A model generated the notes under the pieces. The model was not told the DNA's origin. It saw only the letters and a program-made list of their open reading frames with translations, and did not search any database. Of a stretch of DNA of 64,000 nucleotides, positions 52,381-60,635 are shown in pieces. Each line of letters begins with the position of its first letter. Positions within the stretch are counted from its first letter, which is position 1. The position numbers were made by a program, and so were the translations under genes. The stretch comes from Acidobacteriota bacterium (GTDB lineage: Bacteria; Acidobacteriota; Thermoanaerobaculia; Multivoradales; J023): positions 1 through 64,000 of the forward strand of contig JAJCXO010000023.1 in NCBI GenBank assembly GCA_029263395.1, written 5' to 3'.

Positions 52381-52884
52381 TCAGCCTTCGACTGGCGGAA
52401 TACGCAAGACCTGGCCAGGGTAGATCTTGTCGGGGTGCTCCAACATCGGCTTGTTGGCCTCGAAGATCACCGGGTACTTCATGGCGTTGCCGTATTGCGC
52501 TTTGGCAATTTTCGACAAACTGTCGCCCGAGACTACCGTATAGAAGACCGCTTCCGGCTCGGGAGTGACCACTTCCAACTGGTTGTCCACGCTCTCGACG
52601 TCGGCAACATTGCCGACCGCCAGCGCCACCTTCTCGGACGTTTCCTGGGTGTCGACTTTTCCTTTGACCGTCACAACACCTCCAACCACGGAAAAGGAGG
52701 CGCCCTCGATCTCGAGTCCCAGCCCAGACACGTGATTTTCTAGCAGCTTCGCTTTTTTCAGCCGTCTGACATTCTCGGCCTGCCGCCGAGCCGCTTCCTC
52801 CATCGCTGCTTCCTTCTGCTTGTCCTCGTCGCTCTTACCGAAAATGCGCTCACCAGCGGACTTGACGAAACTCAATAGTCCCAT
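52381..52884 (-). CDS. kbp: BON-LysM protein, potassium-binding Kbp (YgaU) type
   Basis: This 167-residue protein opens 'MGLLSFVKSAGERIFGK' like the E. coli Kbp protein, continues with a short charged helix, a BON domain (about 52-105, 'GASFSVVGGVVTVKGKVDTQ') and a C-terminal LysM domain ('YTVVSGDSLSKIAKAQYGNA', 'IYPGQVLRIP'). Kbp binds potassium and is soluble; there is no signal peptide here either. E. coli Kbp has 149 residues, slightly shorter because of the helix. The ATG at 52884 is preceded by GGGAG; an upstream in-frame start adds 20 unconserved residues. Confidence 0.9.
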   Translation of the reverse strand: MGLLSFVKSAGERIFGKSDEDKQKEAAMEEAARRQAENVRRLKKAKLLENHVSGLGLEIEGASFSVVGGVVTVKGKVDTQETSEKVALAVGNVADVESVDNQLEVVTPEPEAVFYTVVSGDSLSKIAKAQYGNAMKYPVIFEANKPMLEHPDKIYPGQVLRIPPVEG

Positions 52885-52944
52885 TTCATAGCTCCCATGC
52901 AAGAAGTTGTTGAGTGTGGTCGACCCTCGAGCGGTCGGTGGCAA

Positions 52945-53256
52945 TATCTAATGCAATAGTCGCGCCAGATCTGAGTACGCCAAATCGACGCCAGACCGCC
53001 ACCAAAGCCTATTCAAGGGTATTTAGACTATCCCTAGGATACAGGGAAATCCTGGGGGCCTGGGAATTTTTCCCGCCCTAGCAGGCCGTGCCCTCAACCG
53101 GATGGCGCCCCGGCACCGTCTAGTGGAACCGTCGGGTGGGCGTGAGCAACAACCTGATGGTAGTGACCAACACATGTACTAAGATGCGCCTATCTACTGC
53201 GACAACAAAGTGAGGCGTGCCGCATCTTCGGAAGCCGCACCCAATGGAGGATCGAC
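52945..53256. other. Intergenic stretch
   Basis: This 312-base gap separates the Kbp-like gene from the ATPase gene. Interrupted C/G runs (CCTGGGGGCCTGGG near 53050-53065) occur, but no hairpin with a T-run. A ribosome site GGAGG at 53246-53250 belongs to the downstream gene. Nothing else was recognised. Confidence 0.4.
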
Positions 53257-55686
53257 GTGAGCTCTAAAGCCGAAGCCTACGAGAAGCTCGGAGCCTTCTA
53301 CCTAGGACGCCCCTGCGATCCAGAAACTGGCGAGACCGAGTCCTCGCCGCTACTTTACGACTCCAAAGATCTACAGACCCATGGTGTCTGTGTCGGCATG
53401 ACTGGCAGCGGCAAGACCGGCTTGTGTGTGAGCTTGCTCGAAGAGGCCGCCATCGATGGCATCCCGGCGCTGGTGATCGACGTCAAAGGAGACCTAGGAA
53501 ATCTGCTGCTGACCTTCCCTGATCTAACAGCAGAAAACTTCCGTCCCTGGATCGACGAAGCAGCAGCCAGCCGCGAAGGTGTAGCCCCCGACGAATTTGC
53601 GCAACAGCAAGCGGATTTGTGGCGGCGAGGACTTGCCAGCTGGGATCAGGACGGAGACCGCATCCGCCGACTTCGCGAGGCGGTCGAATTTGCCATCTAC
53701 ACCCCGGGCAGCGAAGCCGGATTACCAGTTTCGATCCTGTCCTCGTTTGCTGCCCCGCCGCCCCATGTTGTCGCCGACAACGATTTGCTGCGAGAGCGGA
53801 TCTCGACCACAGCGTCCAGCTTACTCGGACTGCTAGGGATCGATGCCGATCCGATCCGCAGCCGCGAGAGCATCTTTCTGGCCGGTCTTCTCGATCACAG
53901 TTGGCGCCAAGGCCAGGATCTTGATCTCGGCGCCCTGATCCAGCTGATTCAGGAACCGCCTTTCGACCGCGTTGGCGTTATGCCGGTGAGTTCTTTTTAT
54001 CCCGACAAGGAACGGTTCGAGCTTGCGATGGCGCTCAACAGCCTGCTGGCGGCGCCGAGCTTTCAGAGTTGGATGTCCGGTGAGCCCTTGGACGTCGACC
54101 GGATGCTCTACACCGAAACCGGCAAACCGCGCATCGCCATTTTTTCGATCGCTCATCTGTCTGAAGCCGAACGCATGTTTTTTGTCTCGCTGCTGCTGAA
54201 TCAAGCCCTCGGGTGGATGCGCAGCAAATCGGGCACTTCGAGCCTGCGGGCGCTGCTCTACATGGACGAAATCTTCGGCTACCTGCCGCCAGTCAGTAAT
54301 CCGCCATCCAAGAGGCCACTCCTCACCCTGCTGAAACAAGCTCGCGCTTTTGGCTTTGGCATGTTGCTGGCGACCCAGAACCCGGTGGATCTGGACTACA
54401 AAGCTTTGTCGAACATCGGCACTTGGTTTCTCGGCCGACTACAGACGGAGCGCGACAAGGAACGTGTGATCGAAGGCCTGTTGGGCACCGCCAGCGACCT
54501 CAGTCGTCAGCAGATCGAGCGCATCCTGTCGGGCGTCGGCAAACGAGTTTTCCTGCTCCACAATGTGCACGAAGAGTCGCCGGTCCTGTTCAAAGTACGT
54601 TGGGCGATGTCTTACCTCCGTGGTCCGCTCACTCGACTGCAGATCAAAAGTCTGATGTCGGATCGGCAGGCCCAAGTCCCAACTCCGGCCACTGCTGCAC
54701 GGCGTGCCGCAACCATCCCGGCCAATGCCGCAGCGACAACTGGATCACGGCCCCTGCTACCACCGGGCGTGCCGCAATGCTTCCTACCCGTATCAGGACG
54801 CCCGCACGGAATCCGTTATCAGCCCCACCTTATCGGCGTCTCGCGCGTCCATTTCATTGATGCCCGTAAGGGATTGGAGACGTCCGAGGACGTGACGTTG
54901 ACCATTCCACTGAGCGAAGAGGGCAACATCGATTGGTATGAGGCACAGGTGATCGATGTCGTCGAGAACGAGCTCGAAGACGAGCCTGCAATCCAAGACG
55001 CAACGTTCGATGAACTTCCGTCCACCGCCACCGAAAAGAAACGCTACAGCGCATGGCGCAAATCGCTGAGCGACATGCTGTATCGCAGTCGGCGTTATCC
55101 GCTGTGGAAAAGCACAACGCTCAAGGCGGTTTCCCAGCCCGGAGAGAGTGAACGCGACTTCCGGATCCGTCTAGCCGACATCGGCCGCGAAAAGCGCGAC
55201 GCCCAAACCGACAAACTGCGCAAGCGGTACGCCGGCAAGGTGGCCACCCTCGAGAGCCGAATCCTGCGCGCAGAACAGAAGATCGAACGCGAACAAGAAC
55301 AGGCCAAACAAAAAAAATACGAATCCGTGATTTCAGTCGGAACCTCCCTGCTCGGCGCCTTACTCGGCCGCAAGCGGGCTTCGGTCACTAACCTGAGACG
55401 AGCAGGCACCGCCTTTCGCGGTGTCGGCCGGATCGCCAAAGAGAAACAGGACGTCGTTAGAGCCGAGGAGCAACTGGTCGATCTGCAGCAAAAGATGCAG
55501 GATCTAGAAGCGGAGTTGCAGGCGGAGGTCGATGAACTCGAGACAAGATTCCAGCAAGATATCGAGACCCTCGAACCGTTGAACTTGAAGCCGAGAAAAA
55601 CCGATATCGATATTCGGATCTTGGCGCTGGCCTGGGTTCCCTTCCGAGAGTCTGAAAACGGAAGGCTGGACCCGGCCTGGGACTAA
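53257..55686 (+). CDS. HerA-like (DUF87/DUF853) ATPase with C-terminal coiled coil
   Basis: The 809-residue protein has a RecA-like FtsK/HerA core: Walker A 'GMTGSGKT' at 47-54, Walker B 'ALLYMDEI' with Asp337 and Glu338, and 'GFGMLLATQNPVDLDYKALS' as the sensor region. After the core (to about 480) come an Ala/Pro linker and a domain with a long Lys/Glu/Gln coiled coil (about 640-765, e.g. ESRILRAEQKIEREQEQAKQ) interrupted by a short hydrophobic stretch (SVGTSLLGALLG). It starts with GTG after GGAGG. It probably moves DNA or protein. No nuclease such as NurA is adjacent. Its stop codon overlaps that of the convergent FHA gene. Confidence 0.8.
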   Translation: MSSKAEAYEKLGAFYLGRPCDPETGETESSPLLYDSKDLQTHGVCVGMTGSGKTGLCVSLLEEAAIDGIPALVIDVKGDLGNLLLTFPDLTAENFRPWIDEAAASREGVAPDEFAQQQADLWRRGLASWDQDGDRIRRLREAVEFAIYTPGSEAGLPVSILSSFAAPPPHVVADNDLLRERISTTASSLLGLLGIDADPIRSRESIFLAGLLDHSWRQGQDLDLGALIQLIQEPPFDRVGVMPVSSFYPDKERFELAMALNSLLAAPSFQSWMSGEPLDVDRMLYTETGKPRIAIFSIAHLSEAERMFFVSLLLNQALGWMRSKSGTSSLRALLYMDEIFGYLPPVSNPPSKRPLLTLLKQARAFGFGMLLATQNPVDLDYKALSNIGTWFLGRLQTERDKERVIEGLLGTASDLSRQQIERILSGVGKRVFLLHNVHEESPVLFKVRWAMSYLRGPLTRLQIKSLMSDRQAQVPTPATAARRAATIPANAAATTGSRPLLPPGVPQCFLPVSGRPHGIRYQPHLIGVSRVHFIDARKGLETSEDVTLTIPLSEEGNIDWYEAQVIDVVENELEDEPAIQDATFDELPSTATEKKRYSAWRKSLSDMLYRSRRYPLWKSTTLKAVSQPGESERDFRIRLADIGREKRDAQTDKLRKRYAGKVATLESRILRAEQKIEREQEQAKQKKYESVISVGTSLLGALLGRKRASVTNLRRAGTAFRGVGRIAKEKQDVVRAEEQLVDLQQKMQDLEAELQAEVDELETRFQQDIETLEPLNLKPRKTDIDIRILALAWVPFRESENGRLDPAWD

Positions 55687-57017
55687 CGCTTCTTGACGTT
55701 GACCTTGAAGTTGAAGGTCACGCCACCGAAGCTGATCACATCACCATCCTGTAGATGACCAACCGAGATCGGCCGGTCATTGACCGCGGTGCCGTTGGTG
55801 GAGGCGAGATCCTTAAGAGTGTAGATCCTTGGGCCGGACACATCCAGTTGCGCATGCTTGGACGACACTCGCCGATCATGAATGATCATGTCGCCTCCGG
55901 AGCGGCCGACTACCACCGGGCTCTTGGTGACTTTGAAAGCCTGCCCTTTGGCCGGGCCATCAGCCCGAATCAGCTGGACATCCAACCCTTCTAGTGGATT
56001 GCCAAAACGCATCGCCTGGAATCCTTGAGCCCCCAGATCGGTAATCGTTTGGTCGCCATCGAGTGCGGCTTGCACGGCATCCGCGTCAGCGCCGAACGAC
56101 GATTGATCCGGGCGGACCTCGATCGCCAACTCTTGCAGCTGATTCCGGAGATCGTGCCCCCCGGGACGTCCTGCACCTGGAGAGATCGGTGCCGAAAACG
56201 GAGACGGAGCCGGTGCTTGCAGTATCGGTGCTTGCGGTATCGGTGCTTGCGGTATCGGTGGTTGCGGCATCGGTGAAGACGGAACGGGTGTTGGCGGATC
56301 AGGAGCTCTAGATGCTGGCGTCGGAGGAACAGCAGGTTCGAGATCAGCGATCGGCCGGCCGGGAGTTGTGCTCGGCTCGAGCTGGAGCTCGTAGGGCGCG
56401 AGTTGGAAGCAGACCGCCCCTCCCTGCTCTATCTGCCCGGAAACCACCGAAACCGTACCAATCGGCACCGCAAAGCCAGCTATCCCTTCAAATTGGAAAC
56501 TCTTGCCAGCGACACGAATACGAATCGCCCGCGGCGGGATCGTGGCTTTAGGAAGATTGAGGTGACACCCAGCCTGACCGATCAGGAAACTCTTCGAGCC
56601 CAATTCAAAAACGCCTTTGCGGCTTTGCCCGGTCGCGGGCACACTGATCACAACCCTCAGGGTCGGCGACGAGTGGCTCACGGTCGGCACCTGAACCCGG
56701 GTAGTTACCCCGGCGCCTGGTGCTGGATGCCTGCTGTCTGCTCGGCTGGGCACCCCAGGGGGCTGCCCGCTGGGTCCCCTTGCAGGGGACATGGTCCCCG
56801 TGCCCGCCTGCCGATAGTCCCCGAGATCTACCGGAGCACGCTCGGGGCGCCCCTTCACCAACTTCACCGCCGGCCCGTTCGAGGCCGGCAGCGGTACCCA
56901 CCAGCGCTCACAAGTGACGCAGAAGGCTGCACGTCCTTCGAGCTGCTGGCGCAGAGCCGCCGGCAACACATACCGTGCGCCACAAGACGAGCAGGTCAGT
57001 GGCAGGGCGCTGATCAT
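55683..57017 (-). CDS. Zinc-ribbon and FHA-domain protein
   Basis: The 444-residue protein begins with a zinc ribbon (Cys9, 12, 33, 36), then a linker, a possible degenerate FHA-like beta domain (about 120-215), a Pro-rich linker with a repeated QAPIP unit (DNA repeat at about 56213-56275), and a canonical C-terminal FHA domain ('VVVGRSGGDMIIHDRRVSSK', 'HAQL', 'DLASTNGTAVNDRPI'). FHA domains bind phosphothreonine, so it may read marks laid by the PknB-type kinases. Its ATG overlaps the stop of the PhzF gene (ATGA), showing translational coupling, and its stop overlaps the ATPase gene. Confidence 0.85.
   Translation of the reverse strand: MISALPLTCSSCGARYVLPAALRQQLEGRAAFCVTCERWWVPLPASNGPAVKLVKGRPERAPVDLGDYRQAGTGTMSPARGPSGQPPGVPSRADSRHPAPGAGVTTRVQVPTVSHSSPTLRVVISVPATGQSRKGVFELGSKSFLIGQAGCHLNLPKATIPPRAIRIRVAGKSFQFEGIAGFAVPIGTVSVVSGQIEQGGAVCFQLAPYELQLEPSTTPGRPIADLEPAVPPTPASRAPDPPTPVPSSPMPQPPIPQAPIPQAPILQAPAPSPFSAPISPGAGRPGGHDLRNQLQELAIEVRPDQSSFGADADAVQAALDGDQTITDLGAQGFQAMRFGNPLEGLDVQLIRADGPAKGQAFKVTKSPVVVGRSGGDMIIHDRRVSSKHAQLDVSGPRIYTLKDLASTNGTAVNDRPISVGHLQDGDVISFGGVTFNFKVNVKKR
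56213..56275. repeat. Tandem 15-bp repeat inside the FHA gene
   Basis: The unit CGGTGCTTGCGGTAT and close variants repeats about four times and codes for a Pro-Gln-Ala-Pro-Ile linker on the minus strand. Units differ at one to three positions. Such in-frame repeats can change copy number without breaking the frame. Confidence 0.7.
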
Positions 57018-57955
57018 GTTCGAGTCTGACCCGGGATGTTCATCGTGCCTGCGCTCATCATCACCGCGCTGCCAGCAACTCGGATCGCGGTGATCTCGCC
57101 GTCCACTTTATCGGCCTCGATTTCGAGAATACTCGGGCGGTCGATCTCGAGGCCTTGTTCGACGACCCACCGCAAAGTGCCGTCAATCTCGGGAGACCGC
57201 GCCGCCAACAAGCCCGCCAAGGCCGCAGCCGCTGAACCGGTCGCTGGGTCCTCGGGAACCCCCGCAGCTGGAGCGAACATTCGGCTATGCAGATCGCAAC
57301 CTTCGAGTTCGCCTTGATGGACGAATAGGTACACATGGGGAGTCCAATAGTCGGCCAAGAGCTGAGTCCAGCGATGCATGTCGAGTTGTGCCCGCCGTGC
57401 CGCCCCCAAATCCCGCAACGGAATAAATAGGAACGGCAAACCGCAAGACACCGCAACCGGCGGCCGGGTTTCGAGCAGCAGATCCGACACCTCCAAGGAC
57501 AGCATGCTCGCCAGATCTTCCGGTGGCGGCGCCGGTGGCCCAAACTCCGGCAACATGGCGGTTGTGAATTGGGCATCTTTGGGGTTCCCGCGCTCGGATC
57601 GGATCGTCACATGGACGGGACCTACCCCCTCGTCGAACACAATCTCGGTGACGTCACCTCGCAAGGCAAGATCTCCGATCGTCGCCAGGACCAAAGCCGT
57701 CCCGATCGTCGGATGGCCAGCAAACGGCACTTCGGTCTGCGGAGTGAAAATCCGTAATTTGGCACGGAAAGGACCATCAACCTGAGACGATGGTTCCGGT
57801 GGAAGTACGAAGACCGTCTCCGAGAGATTGAACTCGCGTGCGACCTGTTGCATCTGAGAGCTGCTCAAGCCCGCCGCGTCTGGAAACACTGCCAGCGGGT
57901 TGCCGCCGAACGGCGATTCGGTAAAGACATCCGCAGTGTAGAAGCGATATCGCAC
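57014..57955 (-). CDS. PhzF-family isomerase
   Basis: The protein has about 313 residues in the diaminopimelate-epimerase fold of the PhzF family. 'YTADVFTESPFGGNPLAVF' and 'EFNLSETVFVLP' contain the N-terminal motif and the catalytic Glu, 'FTPQTEVPFAGHPTIGTALV' the central loop and 'GVPEDPATGSAAAALAGLL' the C-terminal glycine-rich motif. Members isomerise small acids; no other phenazine genes are present, so phenazine synthesis is not implied. The GTG at 57955 gives the family length; an ATG at 58075 would add a 40-residue extension that does not match the family. Coupled to the FHA gene by ATGA. Confidence 0.85.
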   Translation of the reverse strand: MRYRFYTADVFTESPFGGNPLAVFPDAAGLSSSQMQQVAREFNLSETVFVLPPEPSSQVDGPFRAKLRIFTPQTEVPFAGHPTIGTALVLATIGDLALRGDVTEIVFDEGVGPVHVTIRSERGNPKDAQFTTAMLPEFGPPAPPPEDLASMLSLEVSDLLLETRPPVAVSCGLPFLFIPLRDLGAARRAQLDMHRWTQLLADYWTPHVYLFVHQGELEGCDLHSRMFAPAAGVPEDPATGSAAAALAGLLAARSPEIDGTLRWVVEQGLEIDRPSILEIEADKVDGEITAIRVAGSAVMMSAGTMNIPGQTRT

Positions 57956-58294
57956 GTTGAAAGACCTGGTCCAAATCAAACCAGGCCGGGGGCAACCCAC
58001 TGCGACCAACTTCGGGTCACCGGGTCTCTCTTGAGCGCCAGTCTCTGAAGATGACCAAGTTTCATTCGATGCCAAGCCTCGACTGGTCGAAAAACTTCAC
58101 GGTCTGAAATTTCAGCAGATACACATAATACTCTACACCCTCCTTACTGTCTTCACATACAAACACTCTCCACACGCCAAGCCACGTCCACGCTTAGCTC
58201 GGCAAGCGGGCGTACCAGGCTTCGCCGGTTACGCAGCTGCGCGCGCAGTCCACAGGGGGGGCGACCGGACAACCCACTGCTTGGACGGGATCTG
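57956..58294. other. Intergenic stretch
   Basis: Apart from the optional N-terminal extension of the PhzF gene (to 58075), no gene is seen. A perfect 12-bp GC-rich palindrome CTGCGCGCGCAG lies at 58237-58248, downstream of the small coiled-coil gene; it has no T-run. Confidence 0.4.
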
Positions 58295-58600
58295 CTAGTG
58301 CCCGCCGCTGCGGACCCGTGCAATCTTGCGGTCTCGGTCCTCTTCGGCCCGTTGCCGCTCGCGACGAAAGTCATCCTTCTCTTCCTGACGCTGGCCGGGG
58401 TCACCAATCTTCGCCAATCGATCCTTGTGCAGGATCTCGAGCTCGGCGATCTTGGCTTCCGCCTTGCTCCGAATTTCGGCTACCTGTTCGCGTTCACGAT
58501 CGCTCAGTGCCTCTTGCCGCGGCCGCTCGATGCCTTGTTTCTCCATCCGCTCGAGCGCCAATTCGTAGGCCGACTTCATTCCCTGTGATTTGTCGTTCAT
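58295..58600 (-). CDS. Small charged coiled-coil protein
   Basis: This 101-residue protein consists almost wholly of charged helices (SAYELALERMEKQGIERPRQ, EQVAEIRSKAEAKIAELEIL, EEKDDFRRERQRAEEDRDRK) and should form a coiled coil in the cytoplasm. It has no Cys, no Trp and no membrane segment. I have no named family for it; proteins with a similar SAYELALERM opening seem to recur in related phyla, but this is from memory. The ATG at 58600 has only a weak ribosome site. Confidence 0.55.
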   Translation of the reverse strand: MNDKSQGMKSAYELALERMEKQGIERPRQEALSDREREQVAEIRSKAEAKIAELEILHKDRLAKIGDPGQRQEEKDDFRRERQRAEEDRDRKIARVRSGGH

Positions 58601-58837
58601 AGTCCGAAGAGACTACCATCACCACTGCTCGCGATGGCGGTAAACAGCGTGGCTCGCAGCGCCGACCGTTTTCGGCGCGCCAAAGTGACGCCAGACTGGC
58701 ACTTGCGGCACCCTCGCCTCTCCCAGAAAAGAAGATTTCGCCCCCACCCCCCGGCATCTGTTTTGCTTGCCAGGACAGAATCAATCTGTCCGGGTCAGCT
58801 GTAATTGAGTAGTCAGCTGTGAAGAGGAGCACGTTCG

Positions 58838-59890
58838 ATGATCGAAGCGCAAGGACTGACTCGCCGATACGGTGAGTTCACCGCTGTTCAGGGCATAAGC
58901 TTCAGCGTTGCCGACGGCGAAATTCTAGGAATTCTCGGCCCCAACGGTGCCGGTAAAACGACGACTATCCGGATGATCACCGGCTTCCTGCCGCCATCCA
59001 GTGGGCGCGTCACCGTCAATGGTCACGATCTCTTCAACGAGCCGAGCAAAGCTCGGCGTGAGATCGGTTACCTGCCCGAGAACGTTGCGCTCTACGGCGA
59101 GATGCGAGTCAACGAATATCTCGCCTACCGAGCTCAACTCGAAGGCATGAGTCGCGGCGACTCACGCGAGGCCATCCCGCGGACGATCGACAGCTGCTTG
59201 CTCGGAGATGTTGACCATCAGATCATCCGCACCCTTTCCAAAGGCTACAAACAGCGTGTCGGGTTGGCCGCAGCCATCCTGCATGGACCGCGGGTGCTGG
59301 TACTCGATGAACCAACCGTCGGTTTGGACCCGAAGCAGATCATCGCCATTCGCGAGTTGATTCGCGATCTTGGCCAAAAACGTACGCTGATGATCTCGAC
59401 CCACATCCTGCCGGAGGTCGAGCAACTGTGCCGTCGGGTTTTGATCATCGATCGGGGCCGGCTGATTGCCGAGGGCACACCCCAAGAACTCCGCGAACAA
59501 TCTCGGGGCAGCTCACTCCTCCACCTCACGGTCAAGAATGCGCCGCCAGATGTGGTGGACGTCTTGACCAACATCGAGGGCATCGATACTGCTACCGAGC
59601 GGCCCGACAACGAGACGCCTGAGAACGCTGAGGAGCGCACCACAACCCGGGTCCAACTGGCCTACAGCCAAGCCATCGATCCCCGAGAGACGGTTTTCCG
59701 TGCAGCTGTCGAACGCGGCTGGGTGCTGCTCGAAATGGTGGAAAAAAAGGCGTCGCTGGAAGACGTTTTTGTCCGCCTCACCAGCAAGGATGCCCCCAAG
59801 CAGGACGAGAAGACAGACGAGACCGCAGTCGAGGCGTCCGACGATCCCGAAATTTCACCCACGTCTGAGAACACGGAGGTGGCATCGTGA
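58838..59890 (+). CDS. ABC transporter ATP-binding protein (GldA-like)
   Basis: The 350-residue ATPase has Walker A 'GPNGAGKT' at 34-41, the signature 'LSKGYKQRVGLAAA' from 133 and Walker B 'VLVLDEPTVGLDPKQ' from 153. The 'GYLPENVALYGEMRVNEYL' stretch and the C-terminal region of about 130 residues are typical of GldA/NatA-type export ATPases. An unusually acidic tail (PKQDEKTDETAVEASDDPE) follows. A GGAG site precedes the ATG. Its stop overlaps the GTG of the permease gene. Together with the next three genes it forms the Gld-like exporter operon. Confidence 0.9.
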   Translation: MIEAQGLTRRYGEFTAVQGISFSVADGEILGILGPNGAGKTTTIRMITGFLPPSSGRVTVNGHDLFNEPSKARREIGYLPENVALYGEMRVNEYLAYRAQLEGMSRGDSREAIPRTIDSCLLGDVDHQIIRTLSKGYKQRVGLAAAILHGPRVLVLDEPTVGLDPKQIIAIRELIRDLGQKRTLMISTHILPEVEQLCRRVLIIDRGRLIAEGTPQELREQSRGSSLLHLTVKNAPPDVVDVLTNIEGIDTATERPDNETPENAEERTTTRVQLAYSQAIDPRETVFRAAVERGWVLLEMVEKKASLEDVFVRLTSKDAPKQDEKTDETAVEASDDPEISPTSENTEVAS

Positions 59891-60630
59891 GCAGTTTCCT
59901 CGCCGTTTTCAACCGCGAGCTCCGGGCCTACTTCTTTTCGCCCACCGCCTATGTCGTCCTGACGTTCTTCCTGCTGGTCAACGGCTACGTATTCTCCCTC
60001 ATCGTCAGCTTCCTCAACGATCCACGAGCTGGCGGCTCGACGACACCGCTCAAACTCTTCTTTGGTGACACCTTCTTCTTCTGGTTGGTGCTGCTGTTCA
60101 TCACGCCGGTGTTGACCATGCGATTGATCAGCGAAGAGCTCCGCAGTGGCTCGATCGAAGCCTTGATGACCGCTCCCGTATCGGAGCTACAAGTTGTTCT
60201 CGGCAAATACTTCGCAGCCCTCGCCTTTTACGTTTTCTTGTGGCTGCCGACCTTGGCTTATGTCGTCATCATCGGTCGCTCCAGCGAAGTCGACTGGGGG
60301 CCGATCGTCTCCGGCTACATCGGCATTCTAGGCATCGGCGCAGTGTTTATGGCGGCAGGCATCTTTGCTTCTGCCATGAGTAAGAGCCAAATCGTGGCGG
60401 CGGTGATCACCTTTGCCATTCTGATGTTCTTCTTTGCCATTGCCTTTCTCGACAATCTCGTCAGTGGCGAAACTTCCAAGAACGTCCTCGGCTACATGAA
60501 CCTGCTGAACCACATGGAAGAGTTTGGCAAAGGGATCGTCGACACTCGGCGCATCGTCTACTACATCACCACCTCGGCGCTGTTCCTCTTTCTGACCAGC
60601 CGTGCCCTCGAGACAAAGAAGTGGAGATAG
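59887..60630 (+). CDS. ABC-2 type permease (GldF-like)
   Basis: This 247-residue protein has about six transmembrane helices. 'FLAVFNRELRAYFFSPTAYV' and 'MRLISEELRSGSIEALMTAP' are hallmarks of the ABC-2 / GldF permease family. It begins with GTG overlapping the ATPase stop (GTGA), so it is translationally coupled. It should form the membrane channel used by the ATPase of 58838-59890. In Bacteroidetes the homologue takes part in gliding; outside that phylum the function is unknown. Confidence 0.9.
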   Translation: MSSFLAVFNRELRAYFFSPTAYVVLTFFLLVNGYVFSLIVSFLNDPRAGGSTTPLKLFFGDTFFFWLVLLFITPVLTMRLISEELRSGSIEALMTAPVSELQVVLGKYFAALAFYVFLWLPTLAYVVIIGRSSEVDWGPIVSGYIGILGIGAVFMAAGIFASAMSKSQIVAAVITFAILMFFFAIAFLDNLVSGETSKNVLGYMNLLNHMEEFGKGIVDTRRIVYYITTSALFLFLTSRALETKKWR

Positions 60631-60635
60631 ACGCG

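Noticed and set aside
57014-57955. Phenazine biosynthesis locus
   Set aside because: Only a PhzF-family protein is present; other phz genes are missing and PhzF relatives are common outside phenazine producers.
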